Assembly: GCF_004768545.1 (NCBI RefSeq)
Contig: NZ_CP038634.1
Location: 558,001-622,000 of the forward strand
Length of the DNA stretch: 64,000 nt
Direction: 5' to 3'
Origin: Cupriavidus oxalaticus
GTDB lineage: Bacteria > Pseudomonadota > Gammaproteobacteria > Burkholderiales > Burkholderiaceae
In this document: piece by piece, positions 28,547-37,295 of the stretch
Numbering within the stretch: position 1 is the stretch's first letter
Layout of the letters: each line of letters begins with the position of its first letter
The notes under the pieces: generated by a model
The model's input: the letters and a program-made list of their open reading frames with translations, nothing else
What the model was told of the DNA's origin: nothing
The model's database searches: none
Translations under genes and position numbers: made by a program

Positions 28547-28628
28547 GATTGATGCTAACTGAGGCTTAATTAGTCTTGGCTTAAAGTTTTTTATCGTATC
28601 TATTCATGACTGTTTATATATCGCGGAA
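28547..28628. promoter_or_regulatory. LysR promoter block, copy 2 (no LysR gene follows)
   Basis: Starts GATTGATGCT and reaches AAAGTTTTTTATCG with exactly the same 50-base spacing as copy 1 at 21361, then TGTTTATATATCGCGGA where copy 1 has CGTTTATATATTGCACGGA. In copy 1 a LysR gene starts next; here 68 unremarkable bases and the end of pntB follow. So either a LysR target site for leftward oxc transcription, or the stub of a duplicated and deleted LysR locus. Confidence 0.6.
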
Positions 28629-28696
28629 ATGGCATGAATTTGGGTGCAGGGATGGCATCGAGGACCACCGGTGGCATCCCCGCCCGTGGAAAACCC

Positions 28697-30094
28697 CTAC
28701 GCCGGCGTTTCCTCCAGCTGTCGCAGCAGCGCATCGACACTGCCCTTGGCGTCGCCAAACCACATCCGCGTGTTGTCCTTGTAGAACAACGGGTTGTCGA
28801 CCCCCGCGTAGCCCGCTGCCATGCTGCGCTTGGACACCACCACGGTCTTGGCCTTCCACACCTCTAGCACCGGCATGCCGGCAATCGGACTGGCAGGGTC
28901 CTCCAGCGCACCCGGGTTAACGATGTCGTTGGCGCCGACCACCAGCACCACGTCGGCTTTCTCGAAGTCGTCGTTGATCTCTTCCATTTCCAGCACGATG
29001 TCGTACGGCACGCGCGCCTCGGCCAGCAGGACGTTCATGTGCCCCGGCAAGCGGCCGGCCACCGGGTGGATGCCGAAGCGGACGTTGACGCCCTGCGCAC
29101 GCAACCGCCGCGCGATCTCGCTGATGGTGCCCTGCGCCTGCGCCACCGCCATGCCGTAGCCGGGCACGATGATGACCTCGTTGGCATCCTTGAGCAGGCT
29201 GCTGACTTCCTCGCTCGATACCGGCAGCACCTCGCCCTGCTCCGCCGCCGCGCCCTGCGCCTGCACCGCGCCGAAGCCGCCCAGGATCACCGACAGGAAC
29301 TTGCGGTTCATGGCCTTGCACATGATGTAGCTGAGGATGGCGCCGCTCGACCCCACCAGCGCGCCGGTGATGATCAGCAGGTCGTTGCCCAGCATGAAGC
29401 CGGTCGCCGCGGCCGCCCAGCCGGAGTAGCTGTTCAGCATCGACACCACTACCGGCATGTCGGCGCCGCCGATGGCCAGCACCAGGTGCGCGCCGACCAG
29501 CAGCGCGATCACCGTCATCGCTGCCAGCGGCACCAGCCCCTGCTGCACATCCGGCGCGCTGAGGAAGGCATAGCCCAGCCACACGCACACCGCCAGCGCC
29601 CCGGCATTGAGTACGTGGCGGCCCGGCAGCAGCATCGGCTTGCCGCCCATGGTGCCTTGCAGCTTGAGGAAGGCGATGATCGAGCCGGTAAAGGTGACCG
29701 CGCCGATCAGGATGCCGAGGTAGGTCTCGACCTCATGGATCGCCTTCTCCGCGCCGGCCAGCGTGGTCGGCTCCAGGTAGTTGGCGTAGCCGACCAGCAC
29801 CGCGGCCAGCCCGACGAAGCTGTGCAGCACCGCCACCAGCTGCGGCATCTGCGTCATCTCCACGCGTTTGGCCAGCACCGCGCCGGCGATGCCGCCCGCC
29901 AGCATCGCGCCGATGATGATGGGAACGCCGTCGGGCGTGCCGGCCAGCACGGTGGTCACCACCGCGATCACCATGCCGGCGATGCCGAACAGGTTGCCGC
30001 GTTTGGCGGTGGCAGGATGGCTCAGCCCGCTCAGGCTGAGGATGAACAGCGCGCTGGCGCCAAGGTAAGCGATATTGCTGATGCCGGAAGGCAT
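28697..30094 (-). CDS. pntB: NAD(P) transhydrogenase subunit beta
   Basis: 465 residues. About nine membrane helices in the first 270 residues ([21 protein letters not shown] start; [29 protein letters not shown]), then the NADP-binding domain III ([69 protein letters not shown]). With PntA it uses the proton gradient to drive hydride from NADH to NADP. It ends the minus-strand run frc2-FAH-pntA-pntB; 25 bases separate it from pntA. Confidence 0.95.
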   Translation of the reverse strand: MPSGISNIAYLGASALFILSLSGLSHPATAKRGNLFGIAGMVIAVVTTVLAGTPDGVPIIIGAMLAGGIAGAVLAKRVEMTQMPQLVAVLHSFVGLAAVLVGYANYLEPTTLAGAEKAIHEVETYLGILIGAVTFTGSIIAFLKLQGTMGGKPMLLPGRHVLNAGALAVCVWLGYAFLSAPDVQQGLVPLAAMTVIALLVGAHLVLAIGGADMPVVVSMLNSYSGWAAAATGFMLGNDLLIITGALVGSSGAILSYIMCKAMNRKFLSVILGGFGAVQAQGAAAEQGEVLPVSSEEVSSLLKDANEVIIVPGYGMAVAQAQGTISEIARRLRAQGVNVRFGIHPVAGRLPGHMNVLLAEARVPYDIVLEMEEINDDFEKADVVLVVGANDIVNPGALEDPASPIAGMPVLEVWKAKTVVVSKRSMAAGYAGVDNPLFYKDNTRMWFGDAKGSVDALLRQLEETPA

Positions 30095-30119
30095 GGCTCG
30101 GTCTCCTTTGCCTTTGTAT

Positions 30120-31682
30120 TCAGTCGCGCTGGAACATCTTCAGCATGCGCTGCGTGACCAGGAAGCCGCCGGCGATGTTGATGGTCGCAACCAGCACCGC
30201 GCAGCCCGCGATCACCGCCGTCAGCAGCGACGGCTTGCCCAGCTGCACCAGCGCCCCCACCACGATGATCCCGCTGATGGCATTGGTCACGCTCATCAGC
30301 GGCGTGTGCAGCGCGGCGGTGACGTTCCACACCACCTGGTAGCCGACGAAGATCGCCAGCACGAACACGGTGAAGTGCGCCATGAACGCGGGCGGCGCCA
30401 CTGCCCCGAGGGCGAGCAGGGCAATCGCCGCCAGCCCCAGCGCGACCAGCGTCACTCCGGTGCGGTTGCGCGGCGGGGGGGCTTCCGCCTCCACCGGCGG
30501 CGACGCGGCCGGCGCCTGCTGCTGCGGTATCGCCACCGTCAGCGGCGGCGGCGGCCAGGTCACCGCGCCCTGGTGCTGCACCGTGGCGCCGCGGATCATC
30601 TCGTCGTCCATGTTGACCACGAGCTGGCCGTCCTTGCCCGGCGTCAGCTCGGTCAGCAGGTGGCGGATATTGGTGGCGTAGAGCTGGCTCGACTGCGCCG
30701 CCATCCGGCTCGGCAGGTCGGTATAGCCGATGATGGTCACGCCACCGCGGCGCACGCTTTCGCCCGGCACGGTGAGTACGCAGTTGCCGCCCTGCTCGGC
30801 GGCCAGGTCAACCACCACGCTGCCGGCACGCATGAGCCCGACCGTCCCGGCTTCCAGCAGCTTCGGCGCCGGCTTGCCGGGGATCAGCGCGGTGGTGACG
30901 ATGATGTCGACTTCGCGCGCCTGCTCGGCAAAGAGGCGCATCTCCGCCTCGATGAAGGCGGGGCTCATCTCCTTGGCGTAGCCGCCGCTGCCGCTGCCGT
31001 CTTCTTCGATCTCGACGGTCAGGAATTCGGCGCCCAGGCTCTCGATCTGCTGGCGCACCACCGGGCGCGTGTCGAAGGCGCGCACCACCGCGCCCAGGCT
31101 GCGCGCCGCGCCGATCGCCGCCAGCCCCGCCACGCCCGCGCCGATCACCAGCACGCGCGCCGGCGGGATCTTGCCCGCGGCGGTGATCTGCCCGGCAAAG
31201 GGCCGGCCGAAGGCATGCGCGGCCTCGATCACCGCGCGGTAGCCCGCCATATTGGCCATGGAGCTGAGCGCATCCAGCTTCTGCGCGCGAGAGATGCGCG
31301 GCACGCAATCCATCGCCAGCACCGTGGCGCCGCGCTGCGCCAGCCGCTCCAGCATCGGCATCTGCTGCGCCGGCCAGACAAAGCCGATCAGCGTGGCATG
31401 CTTCTTCAGCAGCGCCGCCTCTTCCACGCCCAGGCTGGGGTGGACCTGCGGCGGGCGCACCTTGACCACCACGTCGACCGACGCCCACAGGCTTGCCGCA
31501 TCGACGATGGCGGCGCCGGCGGCGCGGTAGTCGTCGTCCGAGAACGAAGCCTCCTGGCCCGCGCCGGTCTCTACCGCGACCTGGTAGCCGAGCTTGAGCA
31601 GTTCCTTGACCGAGTCCGGGGTGGCGGCAACGCGCCGCTCGCCCGGGTGGACCTCGCGGGGCACACCGATCGTCATTGGCAT
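30120..31682 (-). CDS. pntA: NAD(P) transhydrogenase subunit alpha
   Basis: About 520 residues, undivided form (domain I plus four helices in one chain, as in E. coli). The NAD-binding domain shows [60 protein letters not shown] and the mobile loop near YAKEMSP. A proline/alanine linker then leads to helices in [52 protein letters not shown]. Start is uncertain: GTG at 31691, ATG at 31682 or ATG at 31676; no clear ribosome site decides. Part of the second frc operon. Confidence 0.92.
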   Translation of the reverse strand: MPMTIGVPREVHPGERRVAATPDSVKELLKLGYQVAVETGAGQEASFSDDDYRAAGAAIVDAASLWASVDVVVKVRPPQVHPSLGVEEAALLKKHATLIGFVWPAQQMPMLERLAQRGATVLAMDCVPRISRAQKLDALSSMANMAGYRAVIEAAHAFGRPFAGQITAAGKIPPARVLVIGAGVAGLAAIGAARSLGAVVRAFDTRPVVRQQIESLGAEFLTVEIEEDGSGSGGYAKEMSPAFIEAEMRLFAEQAREVDIIVTTALIPGKPAPKLLEAGTVGLMRAGSVVVDLAAEQGGNCVLTVPGESVRRGGVTIIGYTDLPSRMAAQSSQLYATNIRHLLTELTPGKDGQLVVNMDDEMIRGATVQHQGAVTWPPPPLTVAIPQQQAPAASPPVEAEAPPPRNRTGVTLVALGLAAIALLALGAVAPPAFMAHFTVFVLAIFVGYQVVWNVTAALHTPLMSVTNAISGIIVVGALVQLGKPSLLTAVIAGCAVLVATINIAGGFLVTQRMLKMFQRD

Positions 31683-31718
31683 GGCATTCACCGTATCGAG
31701 TTTTGGGTTGGGTCGCGC

Positions 31719-32501
31719 TCAGCCGCGCACGTGGTTGACCAGCGAGCCGATGCCCGCGATCGACACCTCCACCACGGCGCCGTCTTTCATCGAACCCACG
31801 CCCAGCGAGGTGCCGACGGCAATCACGTCACCGGGCATCAGCGTCAGGTCTTGCGAAATGCGGCTGACCTGCTCTTCCGGCGAGAAGATCATGTCCGACA
31901 GCGGATAGTTCTGCCGCTCTACGCCGTCGAGCCGCGTGACTACGCTGGCGGCGCGCCAGTCAAAGCCGGTGACGATGGCCGGGCCGACGCAGCCGAAGGT
32001 GTCGAAACCCTTGGCGCGCGTCCATTGCGGGAAATTGGGATCGGCGGCGATCAGCTCGGCCGCGGTCACGTCGTTGACGATGGTGTAGCCGAAGATATGG
32101 TCGCCGGCCTCCGACACCGGCACATTGCGCGCCTTCTTGCCGATGACGATGCCAAGCTCGCCCTCGTAGACGATCTTGCCGTCGTAGCTCTTGGGGCGCT
32201 GCACGGCGTCGTTAGGGCCGGCCAGCGACGATGCCGGCTTGATCAGGAACAGCGGGTGCGTCGGCACCGGCTTTTCCAGCTTGCGGGCGAGCGCGTGGAA
32301 GTTGTTCCACAGCGCCACCACCTTGCCGGGCTGGCATGGCGCGACCAGCGTCAGCGCGGCGCGCTCGTGCACGGCGCCGGTGGGCGCGGGATGGTTGAAA
32401 CCGTCGCTATCGTATTCGACCACGCGATTCTGGTCAGGGCCATCGAGACGGCCATGGCCGATGCTGCCGTCGGCGCGGCGAAAGCGTATCCAGGTTTGCA
32501 C
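31719..32501 (-). CDS. Fumarylacetoacetate hydrolase family protein
   Basis: 260 residues, FAH fold. The metal site is visible as E-x-E in YEGELGIVIGKKA and the Asp in NDVTAAELIAAD; the end DVIAVGTSLGVGSMKDGAVVEVSI is typical. Members hydrolyse or isomerise beta-diketo acids, and some decarboxylate or tautomerise oxaloacetate. Here it stands between the second frc and pntAB, so a small dicarboxylate such as oxaloacetate is a reasonable guess, not proof. Short gap (28-37 bases) to pntA. Confidence 0.85.
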   Translation of the reverse strand: MQTWIRFRRADGSIGHGRLDGPDQNRVVEYDSDGFNHPAPTGAVHERAALTLVAPCQPGKVVALWNNFHALARKLEKPVPTHPLFLIKPASSLAGPNDAVQRPKSYDGKIVYEGELGIVIGKKARNVPVSEAGDHIFGYTIVNDVTAAELIAADPNFPQWTRAKGFDTFGCVGPAIVTGFDWRAASVVTRLDGVERQNYPLSDMIFSPEEQVSRISQDLTLMPGDVIAVGTSLGVGSMKDGAVVEVSIAGIGSLVNHVRG

Positions 32502-32609
32502 GGCAATGCTCCTTGCGCAGGCAAAGGCGGGCCTGCCTGCGCCGATATCGGTTGCAGGATCTTGTAAAGGGAAATGGGAATGAGATCAGGGCTGGCGCGT
32601 CCGCCCGTC

Positions 32610-32693
32610 GTTCCCGCGCAGGCGGGAACCCAGTGACTTCAAGAGACGTCGCTGGATTCCCGCCCACGTGCCCCGGGGGGTATGCGCGGGAAT
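32610..32693. repeat. BIME-like paired palindromes
   Basis: Two hairpins in the 232-base gap between FAH and frc2: GTTCCCGC / GCGGGAAC (32610-32629, 4-base loop) and ATTCCCGC / GCGGGAAT (32656-32663 with 32686-32693). They are linked by a CAGTGACTTC...CTGGATTCCCGC spacer. The shape and the CCCGCG-AGGCGGGAA word are those of dispersed repeats common in beta-proteobacterial genomes. May trim or attenuate the frc2-FAH transcript. Confidence 0.6.
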
Positions 32694-32733
32694 GACATCG
32701 GTACGCTCACACACCCGCTCCCGGGCTACCGCC

Positions 32734-33966
32734 TCATACCGCCCCGGCCAGCTTCATCGCCGCGATCTGCGCGGGCGTGCGGCCCAGCCATTCGAGGATC
32801 TCGTCGGTATGCTCGCCCAGCAGCGGCGAGCGCTCCACCTCCACCGGCGATGCCGACATCGTGATCGGGCAGCCCAGCTGCACGTAGTTGCCGCGCTGAG
32901 GATGCTCCAGCTCGACCAGGTAGCCGCGCTGGTACAGCGACTGGTCCTCGATCAGGTCCTTCATCGACAGGATCGGTCCGCACGGCACATCCACCTCGTT
33001 GAGCGCGGCCATCACGTCGAACTTGCTGACCTTGCTGGTCCATTTCTCGATCACGGCGAAGCAGTCGGCCAGGTGCTTGAGGCGCGCTTCGGGCGTGGCG
33101 TAGTCCGGGTTGGTGATCAGGTCCTCGCGGCCGCACAGGCGCATCAGCGGTTCCCAGCCCTGCGGCTGGATGATGACGTAGACGTAGTCATTGGGGCCGC
33201 CCGGTGCGCAGCGCAGCGCCGCGCCCGGCTGGCCGCCGCCCGAGGCATTGCCGGCGCGCGGCACGTGGTCGCCGAACTCCTGGTTCGGGTACTCGCGCAG
33301 CGGGCCGTTGTCCAGGCGCTGCTGGTCGCGCAGCTTGACGCGGCACAGGTTCAACACCGCATCCTGCATCGCCACCTCCACGCGCTGCCCGCGGCCGGTA
33401 TGCTCGCGCTGCAGCAGCGCGGCCAGGATGCCGACCACGCAATGGATGCCGGTGCCCGAGTCGCCGATCTGCGCGCCGGTCACGGTCGGCACGCCTTCGG
33501 CATCGCCGGTGGTCGAGGCCGAGCCGCCCATGCACTGCGCCACGTTTTCATACGCCTTGCAGTCGGCGTACGGCCCCGGGCCGAAGCCCTTGATCGACGC
33601 ATAGACCAGCCGCGGATTCAGGTCCTGCAGGTGCTCCCAGTCGAAGCCGGCGCGCGCCAGCACGCCGGGCCCGAAGTTTTCGATCAGCACGTCGCTGCGC
33701 TGTACCAGGTCTTCGAGCAGCGCCTTGCCTTCGGGCGTCTTCATGTTCAGCGTCAGGCTGCGCTTGTTGGAGTTGAGCATGGTGAAGTACAGGCTGTCGG
33801 CGTTGGGCACGTCGCGCAGCTGGCTGCGGGTAATGTCGCCGCGGCCGGGCATCTCCACCTTGATCACGTCCGCGCCCAGCCACGCCATCAGCTGCGTGGC
33901 CGACGGGCCTGCCTGGACGTGGGTCATGTCCAGGATGCGAACACCTTGCAGTGCCTTGGTTTCCAT
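32734..33966 (-). CDS. Second formyl-CoA transferase family protein
   Basis: 410 residues, class III CoA-transferase close to Frc: [20 protein letters not shown] start, catalytic Asp in [10 protein letters not shown], glycine loop SGGGQPGA (one Gly replaced by Ser against GGGGQPG in the first copy), and [16 protein letters not shown]. It could be a true isozyme or one for another acid such as succinate or malonate. AGGAG precedes the ATG. Operator D lies 45 bases upstream and site F about 187, so it is the best-placed regulon member. Heads frc2-FAH-pntA-pntB. Confidence 0.85.
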   Translation of the reverse strand: METKALQGVRILDMTHVQAGPSATQLMAWLGADVIKVEMPGRGDITRSQLRDVPNADSLYFTMLNSNKRSLTLNMKTPEGKALLEDLVQRSDVLIENFGPGVLARAGFDWEHLQDLNPRLVYASIKGFGPGPYADCKAYENVAQCMGGSASTTGDAEGVPTVTGAQIGDSGTGIHCVVGILAALLQREHTGRGQRVEVAMQDAVLNLCRVKLRDQQRLDNGPLREYPNQEFGDHVPRAGNASGGGQPGAALRCAPGGPNDYVYVIIQPQGWEPLMRLCGREDLITNPDYATPEARLKHLADCFAVIEKWTSKVSKFDVMAALNEVDVPCGPILSMKDLIEDQSLYQRGYLVELEHPQRGNYVQLGCPITMSASPVEVERSPLLGEHTDEILEWLGRTPAQIAAMKLAGAV

Positions 33967-34011
33967 TGCGAAAGTCTCCTTTTAACCGCTGATTTTGTAG
34001 CTCTTGATGAC

Positions 34012-34031
34012 ATACGGTATGTGATATATCA
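34012..34031. promoter_or_regulatory. Oxalate-regulon operator, site D (frc2)
   Basis: Same 20-mer as sites A and C, 45 bases before the second frc. The bases around it are identical to site C over about 31 positions. Confidence 0.7.
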
Positions 34032-34152
34032 GAAGAGAGCAAGAGGAGATTGGCAGTCGCAGCAGAAATATCGACGATGCGCCGCAGCATAAGCAGAAAA
34101 AGAGACGCTTAGTGCGGGCGATGCCGCAGACATCGGCACTGGATTCTCACAT

Positions 34153-34168
34153 TGATATATCACATACC
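34153..34168. promoter_or_regulatory. Oxalate-regulon operator, site F (inverted)
   Basis: TGATATATCACATACC, exact inverted core plus one base. It lies between the gntR stop and site D, 121 bases from D, opposite orientation. Confidence 0.65.
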
Positions 34169-34247
34169 ATCTGGCGAAATGCATCGATGCCTGCACAAAA
34201 CAAAAACGGCGGACCGAAGTCCGCCGTTTTGCCCTGCCCTGCTCGCC

Positions 34248-34967
34248 TCAGTCGAGGAAGTCGCAGTGCTTCTCCACGTAGTCCGCCAGGTCCAGCGAAT
34301 GCTGCCGCACCAGCCGCTCGGCCAGTTCGGTATCGCGCTTCTCCAGCGCCTCGATGATGCGCAGGTGATCCACGATCGACCTTGCCGCCCGGTCGCTCTG
34401 CGAGATCGTCATCTTCCGGATCGCGCGCACATGGATAAAGATATTGCGGATCGTGTCCATGATGATCTGCGACCTGGACAGCTGCACGATTGCCTGGTGG
34501 AACGCGATATTGGCGTCGGAATACTCCTCGATATGTTCCGCCGGCGTCGAATCGCGGAAGCTGTCGAACATGCGTCGCAGCTGGGCGATTTCCTGGTCGG
34601 TGGCATTCTGCGTGGCAAGGCGCGCCGCCATGCTCTCCAGCGCCGCCCACATCTGGATCATCTCGACGATCTCGCGCTTGGTCTTGCGCATGATGTAGAT
34701 GCCCCGGCGCGGCACGGTGCGCAGGAAGCCTTCCTGCTCCAGCAGTGTCATGGCTTCGCGGATCGGCGTGCGGCTGACGCCCATGGCTTCGCTCAGCACT
34801 CGTTCGTCGAGCCGGATCTCGTCGTGCGACTGGTAGATATCGGCGTCGGCAATGGCCTGCCGCAACATGGCATAGGCCTGGTCGCGCAGGCTCGCGCCGG
34901 CGTTGATCGGTTGCACTGACAAGGTCAGCCCGTTGGGCTGGACGATGGATTGTGGTTGCGCAGACAT
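34248..34967 (-). CDS. GntR family regulator (FadR/FCD subfamily), proposed oxalate regulator
   Basis: 239 residues. Winged helix-turn-helix about residues 26-95 (LRDQAYAMLRQAIADADIY, LSEAMGVSRTPIREAMTLLEQEGF, RRGIYIMRKT), then an all-helical FCD effector domain with metal-ligand-type histidines in AFHQAIVQLS and VDHLRIIEALEKRD. The FCD group senses small organic acids. It lies between frc2 and the PanE-like gene, and repeats of one palindromic word lie before those genes, oxlT, oxc and itself (site E). It is the natural candidate to bind that word; this is inference. Confidence 0.88.
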   Translation of the reverse strand: MSAQPQSIVQPNGLTLSVQPINAGASLRDQAYAMLRQAIADADIYQSHDEIRLDERVLSEAMGVSRTPIREAMTLLEQEGFLRTVPRRGIYIMRKTKREIVEMIQMWAALESMAARLATQNATDQEIAQLRRMFDSFRDSTPAEHIEEYSDANIAFHQAIVQLSRSQIIMDTIRNIFIHVRAIRKMTISQSDRAARSIVDHLRIIEALEKRDTELAERLVRQHSLDLADYVEKHCDFLD

Positions 34968-35120
34968 GGAATATGCTCGTGTGAGACCGGTGGCGCGGCG
35001 GCCGGAATGGCTGCCCGCCGCATTTCCGCACAGCTTAGCAAAACGCCCGACTCATTACGAAAATGCATCAAGCAATACGTTGCGGTCATGCATCGGCACC
35101 GTCAGCGTGCGCGGTCTGTC

Positions 35121-35137
35121 GTATATGGTATATCACA
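35121..35137. promoter_or_regulatory. Oxalate-regulon operator, site E (gntR, weak)
   Basis: GTATATGGTATATCACA; on the minus strand it reads GATTGTGATATACCA, 12 of 15 core matches. Lies 154 bases before the gntR ATG in the 280-base gap to the PanE-like gene. Would allow autoregulation. Confidence 0.4.
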
Positions 35138-35248
35138 ATCGTCTTGCCATTTCTTGCCCAAAAGCGGGCCAGGCGCAACATGGGCGCCGCCCGCTCGGGC
35201 GGGAGGGCCAGACCCATAGCCGCTCCCGTCACCAGCCAACGCCAGCGG

Positions 35249-36226
35249 TTACGCCGCGAGCTTGGCCATCGAGTCGCGCTGCTTGATCAAACCCAGCACG
35301 GCGTCGCACATCGGCGTCGGCTGCCCGACCAGCCGGCCCATTTCCTGCACCACCGTGAGCAGCGGATCGATTTCCATGGCGCGCCCCGCCTCCAGGTCCT
35401 GCAGCATCGAGGTCTTGTGCGCCCCAACCGCTCCCGCCCCGTCGATGCGCCGCTCCACGTCGACGCGGAACTTGACCCCGAAGCGCTCGGCAATGCCCTG
35501 CGCCTCCACCATCATCTGGCGCGACAGCGCGCGCGTGGCCGGGTCCGAGGTAATGACATCGAGCGTGGCATGGGTCAGCGCGCTGATCGGGTTGAAGCAA
35601 AGGTTGCCCCACAGCTTCAGCCAGATCTCGTCGCGGATGTTGTCGCGCACCGGCGCCTCCAGGTCGGCCGCCATCATCATTTCGCTGAGCCGGGTCACGC
35701 GGGCCGAACGGCTGCCATCCGGCTCGCCCAGCGGGAATTTCTTGCCATACACATGCTTGATCACGCCGGGCGCGATGATTTCGGCAGCCGGATAGACCAC
35801 GCAGCCGATCGCGCGCTCCGGCCCGAAGCCGCGCCATTGCCGGCCGCCCGGGTCGACACTTTCCAGCGTCGATCCCGCCAGCTCGCCGCCGTGCTTGTAG
35901 AAATACCAGTAAGGAATGCCATTGACGCCGGTCACGATCGCGGTTTCCGGACCCAGCAGCGGCTGGATCAGGTCTACCACGCCCGGCACCGAATGCGCCT
36001 TAAGCGTAATGAAGACGTAGTCCTGCGGCCCCAGTTCGCGCGGATCGCTGGTGCAGCGCACTCGCGCCGCGCGCTCCTCGCCGTCGATCAGCAGCCGCAC
36101 GCCGTGTTCCTGCATCGCCGCCAGGTGCGGGCCGCGCGCGACGAAGCTGACATCGGCCCCCGCGCGCGCAAGCTGCGCCCCGACATAGCCGCCGATGGCG
36201 CCCGCGCCGTAGATACACACTTTCAT
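35249..36226 (-). CDS. Ketopantoate reductase family protein (PanE/ApbA-like)
   Basis: 325 residues. Rossmann start MKVCIYGAGAIGGYVGAQLA (GxGxxG), NADP-type second strand, the conserved KLWGNLCFNPISALT helix with its Lys, and the tail K-TSMLQDLEAGRAMEIDPLL (family HKTSMLQD motif). PanE makes pantoate from ketopantoate with NADPH; many paralogues reduce other 2-keto acids. Placed beside gntR with an exact operator 33 bases upstream, so it may act on a product of oxalate assimilation such as glyoxylate or tartronate semialdehyde. AAGGAG precedes the ATG. Confidence 0.85.
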   Translation of the reverse strand: MKVCIYGAGAIGGYVGAQLARAGADVSFVARGPHLAAMQEHGVRLLIDGEERAARVRCTSDPRELGPQDYVFITLKAHSVPGVVDLIQPLLGPETAIVTGVNGIPYWYFYKHGGELAGSTLESVDPGGRQWRGFGPERAIGCVVYPAAEIIAPGVIKHVYGKKFPLGEPDGSRSARVTRLSEMMMAADLEAPVRDNIRDEIWLKLWGNLCFNPISALTHATLDVITSDPATRALSRQMMVEAQGIAERFGVKFRVDVERRIDGAGAVGAHKTSMLQDLEAGRAMEIDPLLTVVQEMGRLVGQPTPMCDAVLGLIKQRDSMAKLAA

Positions 36227-36259
36227 TTGCTGTCTCCTTGATGGCTCGATTGGATTTTT

Positions 36260-36274
36260 TGATATATCACATAC
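36260..36274. promoter_or_regulatory. Oxalate-regulon operator, site G (PanE-like)
   Basis: TGATATATCACATAC, exact inverted core, 33 bases before the PanE-like ATG. It ends the regulon on the right; the next gene to the right faces away. Confidence 0.65.
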
Positions 36275-36409
36275 TATATTCCACTGAGCCGCAAAACAAC
36301 CTTTATCTTTGCGGACACATTTAGGCAAGCGGCGCTGCGCTAACATGAAGCTTCGTGCGCCTGGAACGATGCCCGGGCGCCGGTTGCTTACCAACACCGG
36401 AGCCCACTG

Positions 36410-37165
36410 ATGGAATCGTCGCTGGCTTTGCTGCAGGACCCCGCCGCCTGGGCGGCTCTGGCCACGCTGGTGGCCATGGAAATCGTGCTGGGGATCGATA
36501 ACCTGATCTTCATTTCGATCCTGACCAACAAGCTGCCCGCAGAGATGCGCGAGAAGGCGCGCAAGGTCGGCATCAGCCTGGCGCTGCTGATGCGCCTTGG
36601 CTTGCTGGCCACCATCGCCGTCATCGTCAAGCTGACCGAACCGGTCTTCACGATCCTTGGCCAGGGGCTGTCGTGGCGCGACATGATCCTCATCGCCGGC
36701 GGCGCCTTCCTGGTATGGAAGGCCACCCGAGAGATCCATCACCACGTCACCGCCGGCGAGGAAGGCGAACACAATGGCACCGGCAAGGTGGCGCACAGCT
36801 TTGCCGCCGCGATTGGCCAGATCCTGGTGCTCGACCTGGTGTTCTCGATCGACAGCATCATCACCGCGGTTGGCATGACCGAGCATGTCCAGATCATGTT
36901 CGTAGCGGTGATCGCCGCTGTGATGGCGATGCTGTTCGCCGCCACGCCGCTGGCCAACTTTATCAACCGCAACCCGACCATTGTGATGCTGGCGCTGGCC
37001 TTCCTGATGATGATCGGCATGACGCTGATCGCCGAAGGGCTCGGCACGCATGTGCCGAAGGGCTACATCTATACGGCGATGGCGTTCTCGGCCGCGGTGG
37101 AAGGGCTGAACATGCTGGCGCGGCAGCGGCGCCACGCGCGGCGCGCGCGCGGCGAAGCCCACTGA
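36410..37165 (+). CDS. TerC family membrane protein
   Basis: 251 residues, seven helices, TerC/YgdQ-type. [27 protein letters not shown] carries the two family aspartates region (GIDN), repeated in [17 protein letters not shown] (SIDS), as expected for the duplicated half. Members move metal ions, often manganese, and serve tellurite resistance or metal loading of exported enzymes. No yybP-ykoY type riboswitch was found in the 110-base leader. Single gene. Confidence 0.88.
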   Translation: MESSLALLQDPAAWAALATLVAMEIVLGIDNLIFISILTNKLPAEMREKARKVGISLALLMRLGLLATIAVIVKLTEPVFTILGQGLSWRDMILIAGGAFLVWKATREIHHHVTAGEEGEHNGTGKVAHSFAAAIGQILVLDLVFSIDSIITAVGMTEHVQIMFVAVIAAVMAMLFAATPLANFINRNPTIVMLALAFLMMIGMTLIAEGLGTHVPKGYIYTAMAFSAAVEGLNMLARQRRHARRARGEAH

Positions 37166-37295
37166 GCGTCAGGCGGCACAATGTGAATCTTGTGCCGCAG
37201 CAGGCTGTAACAGACGGTGTCCGAACTTTTCCCGGGAAACGCCGTCTTTTAGAGTTCTGCTCAACCCTCGGACAAAAAAAGGACGCTTTCGCCAC

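Noticed and set aside
12516..36226. Oxalate region as a recent foreign island
   Set aside because: Codon use and GC look like the rest; no integrase, transposase, tRNA or direct repeat at the edges. Only promoter gaps are AT-rich.
36300..36409. Manganese riboswitch (yybP-ykoY) before the TerC gene
   Set aside because: TerC genes often have one, but the conserved core words were not found in the leader.
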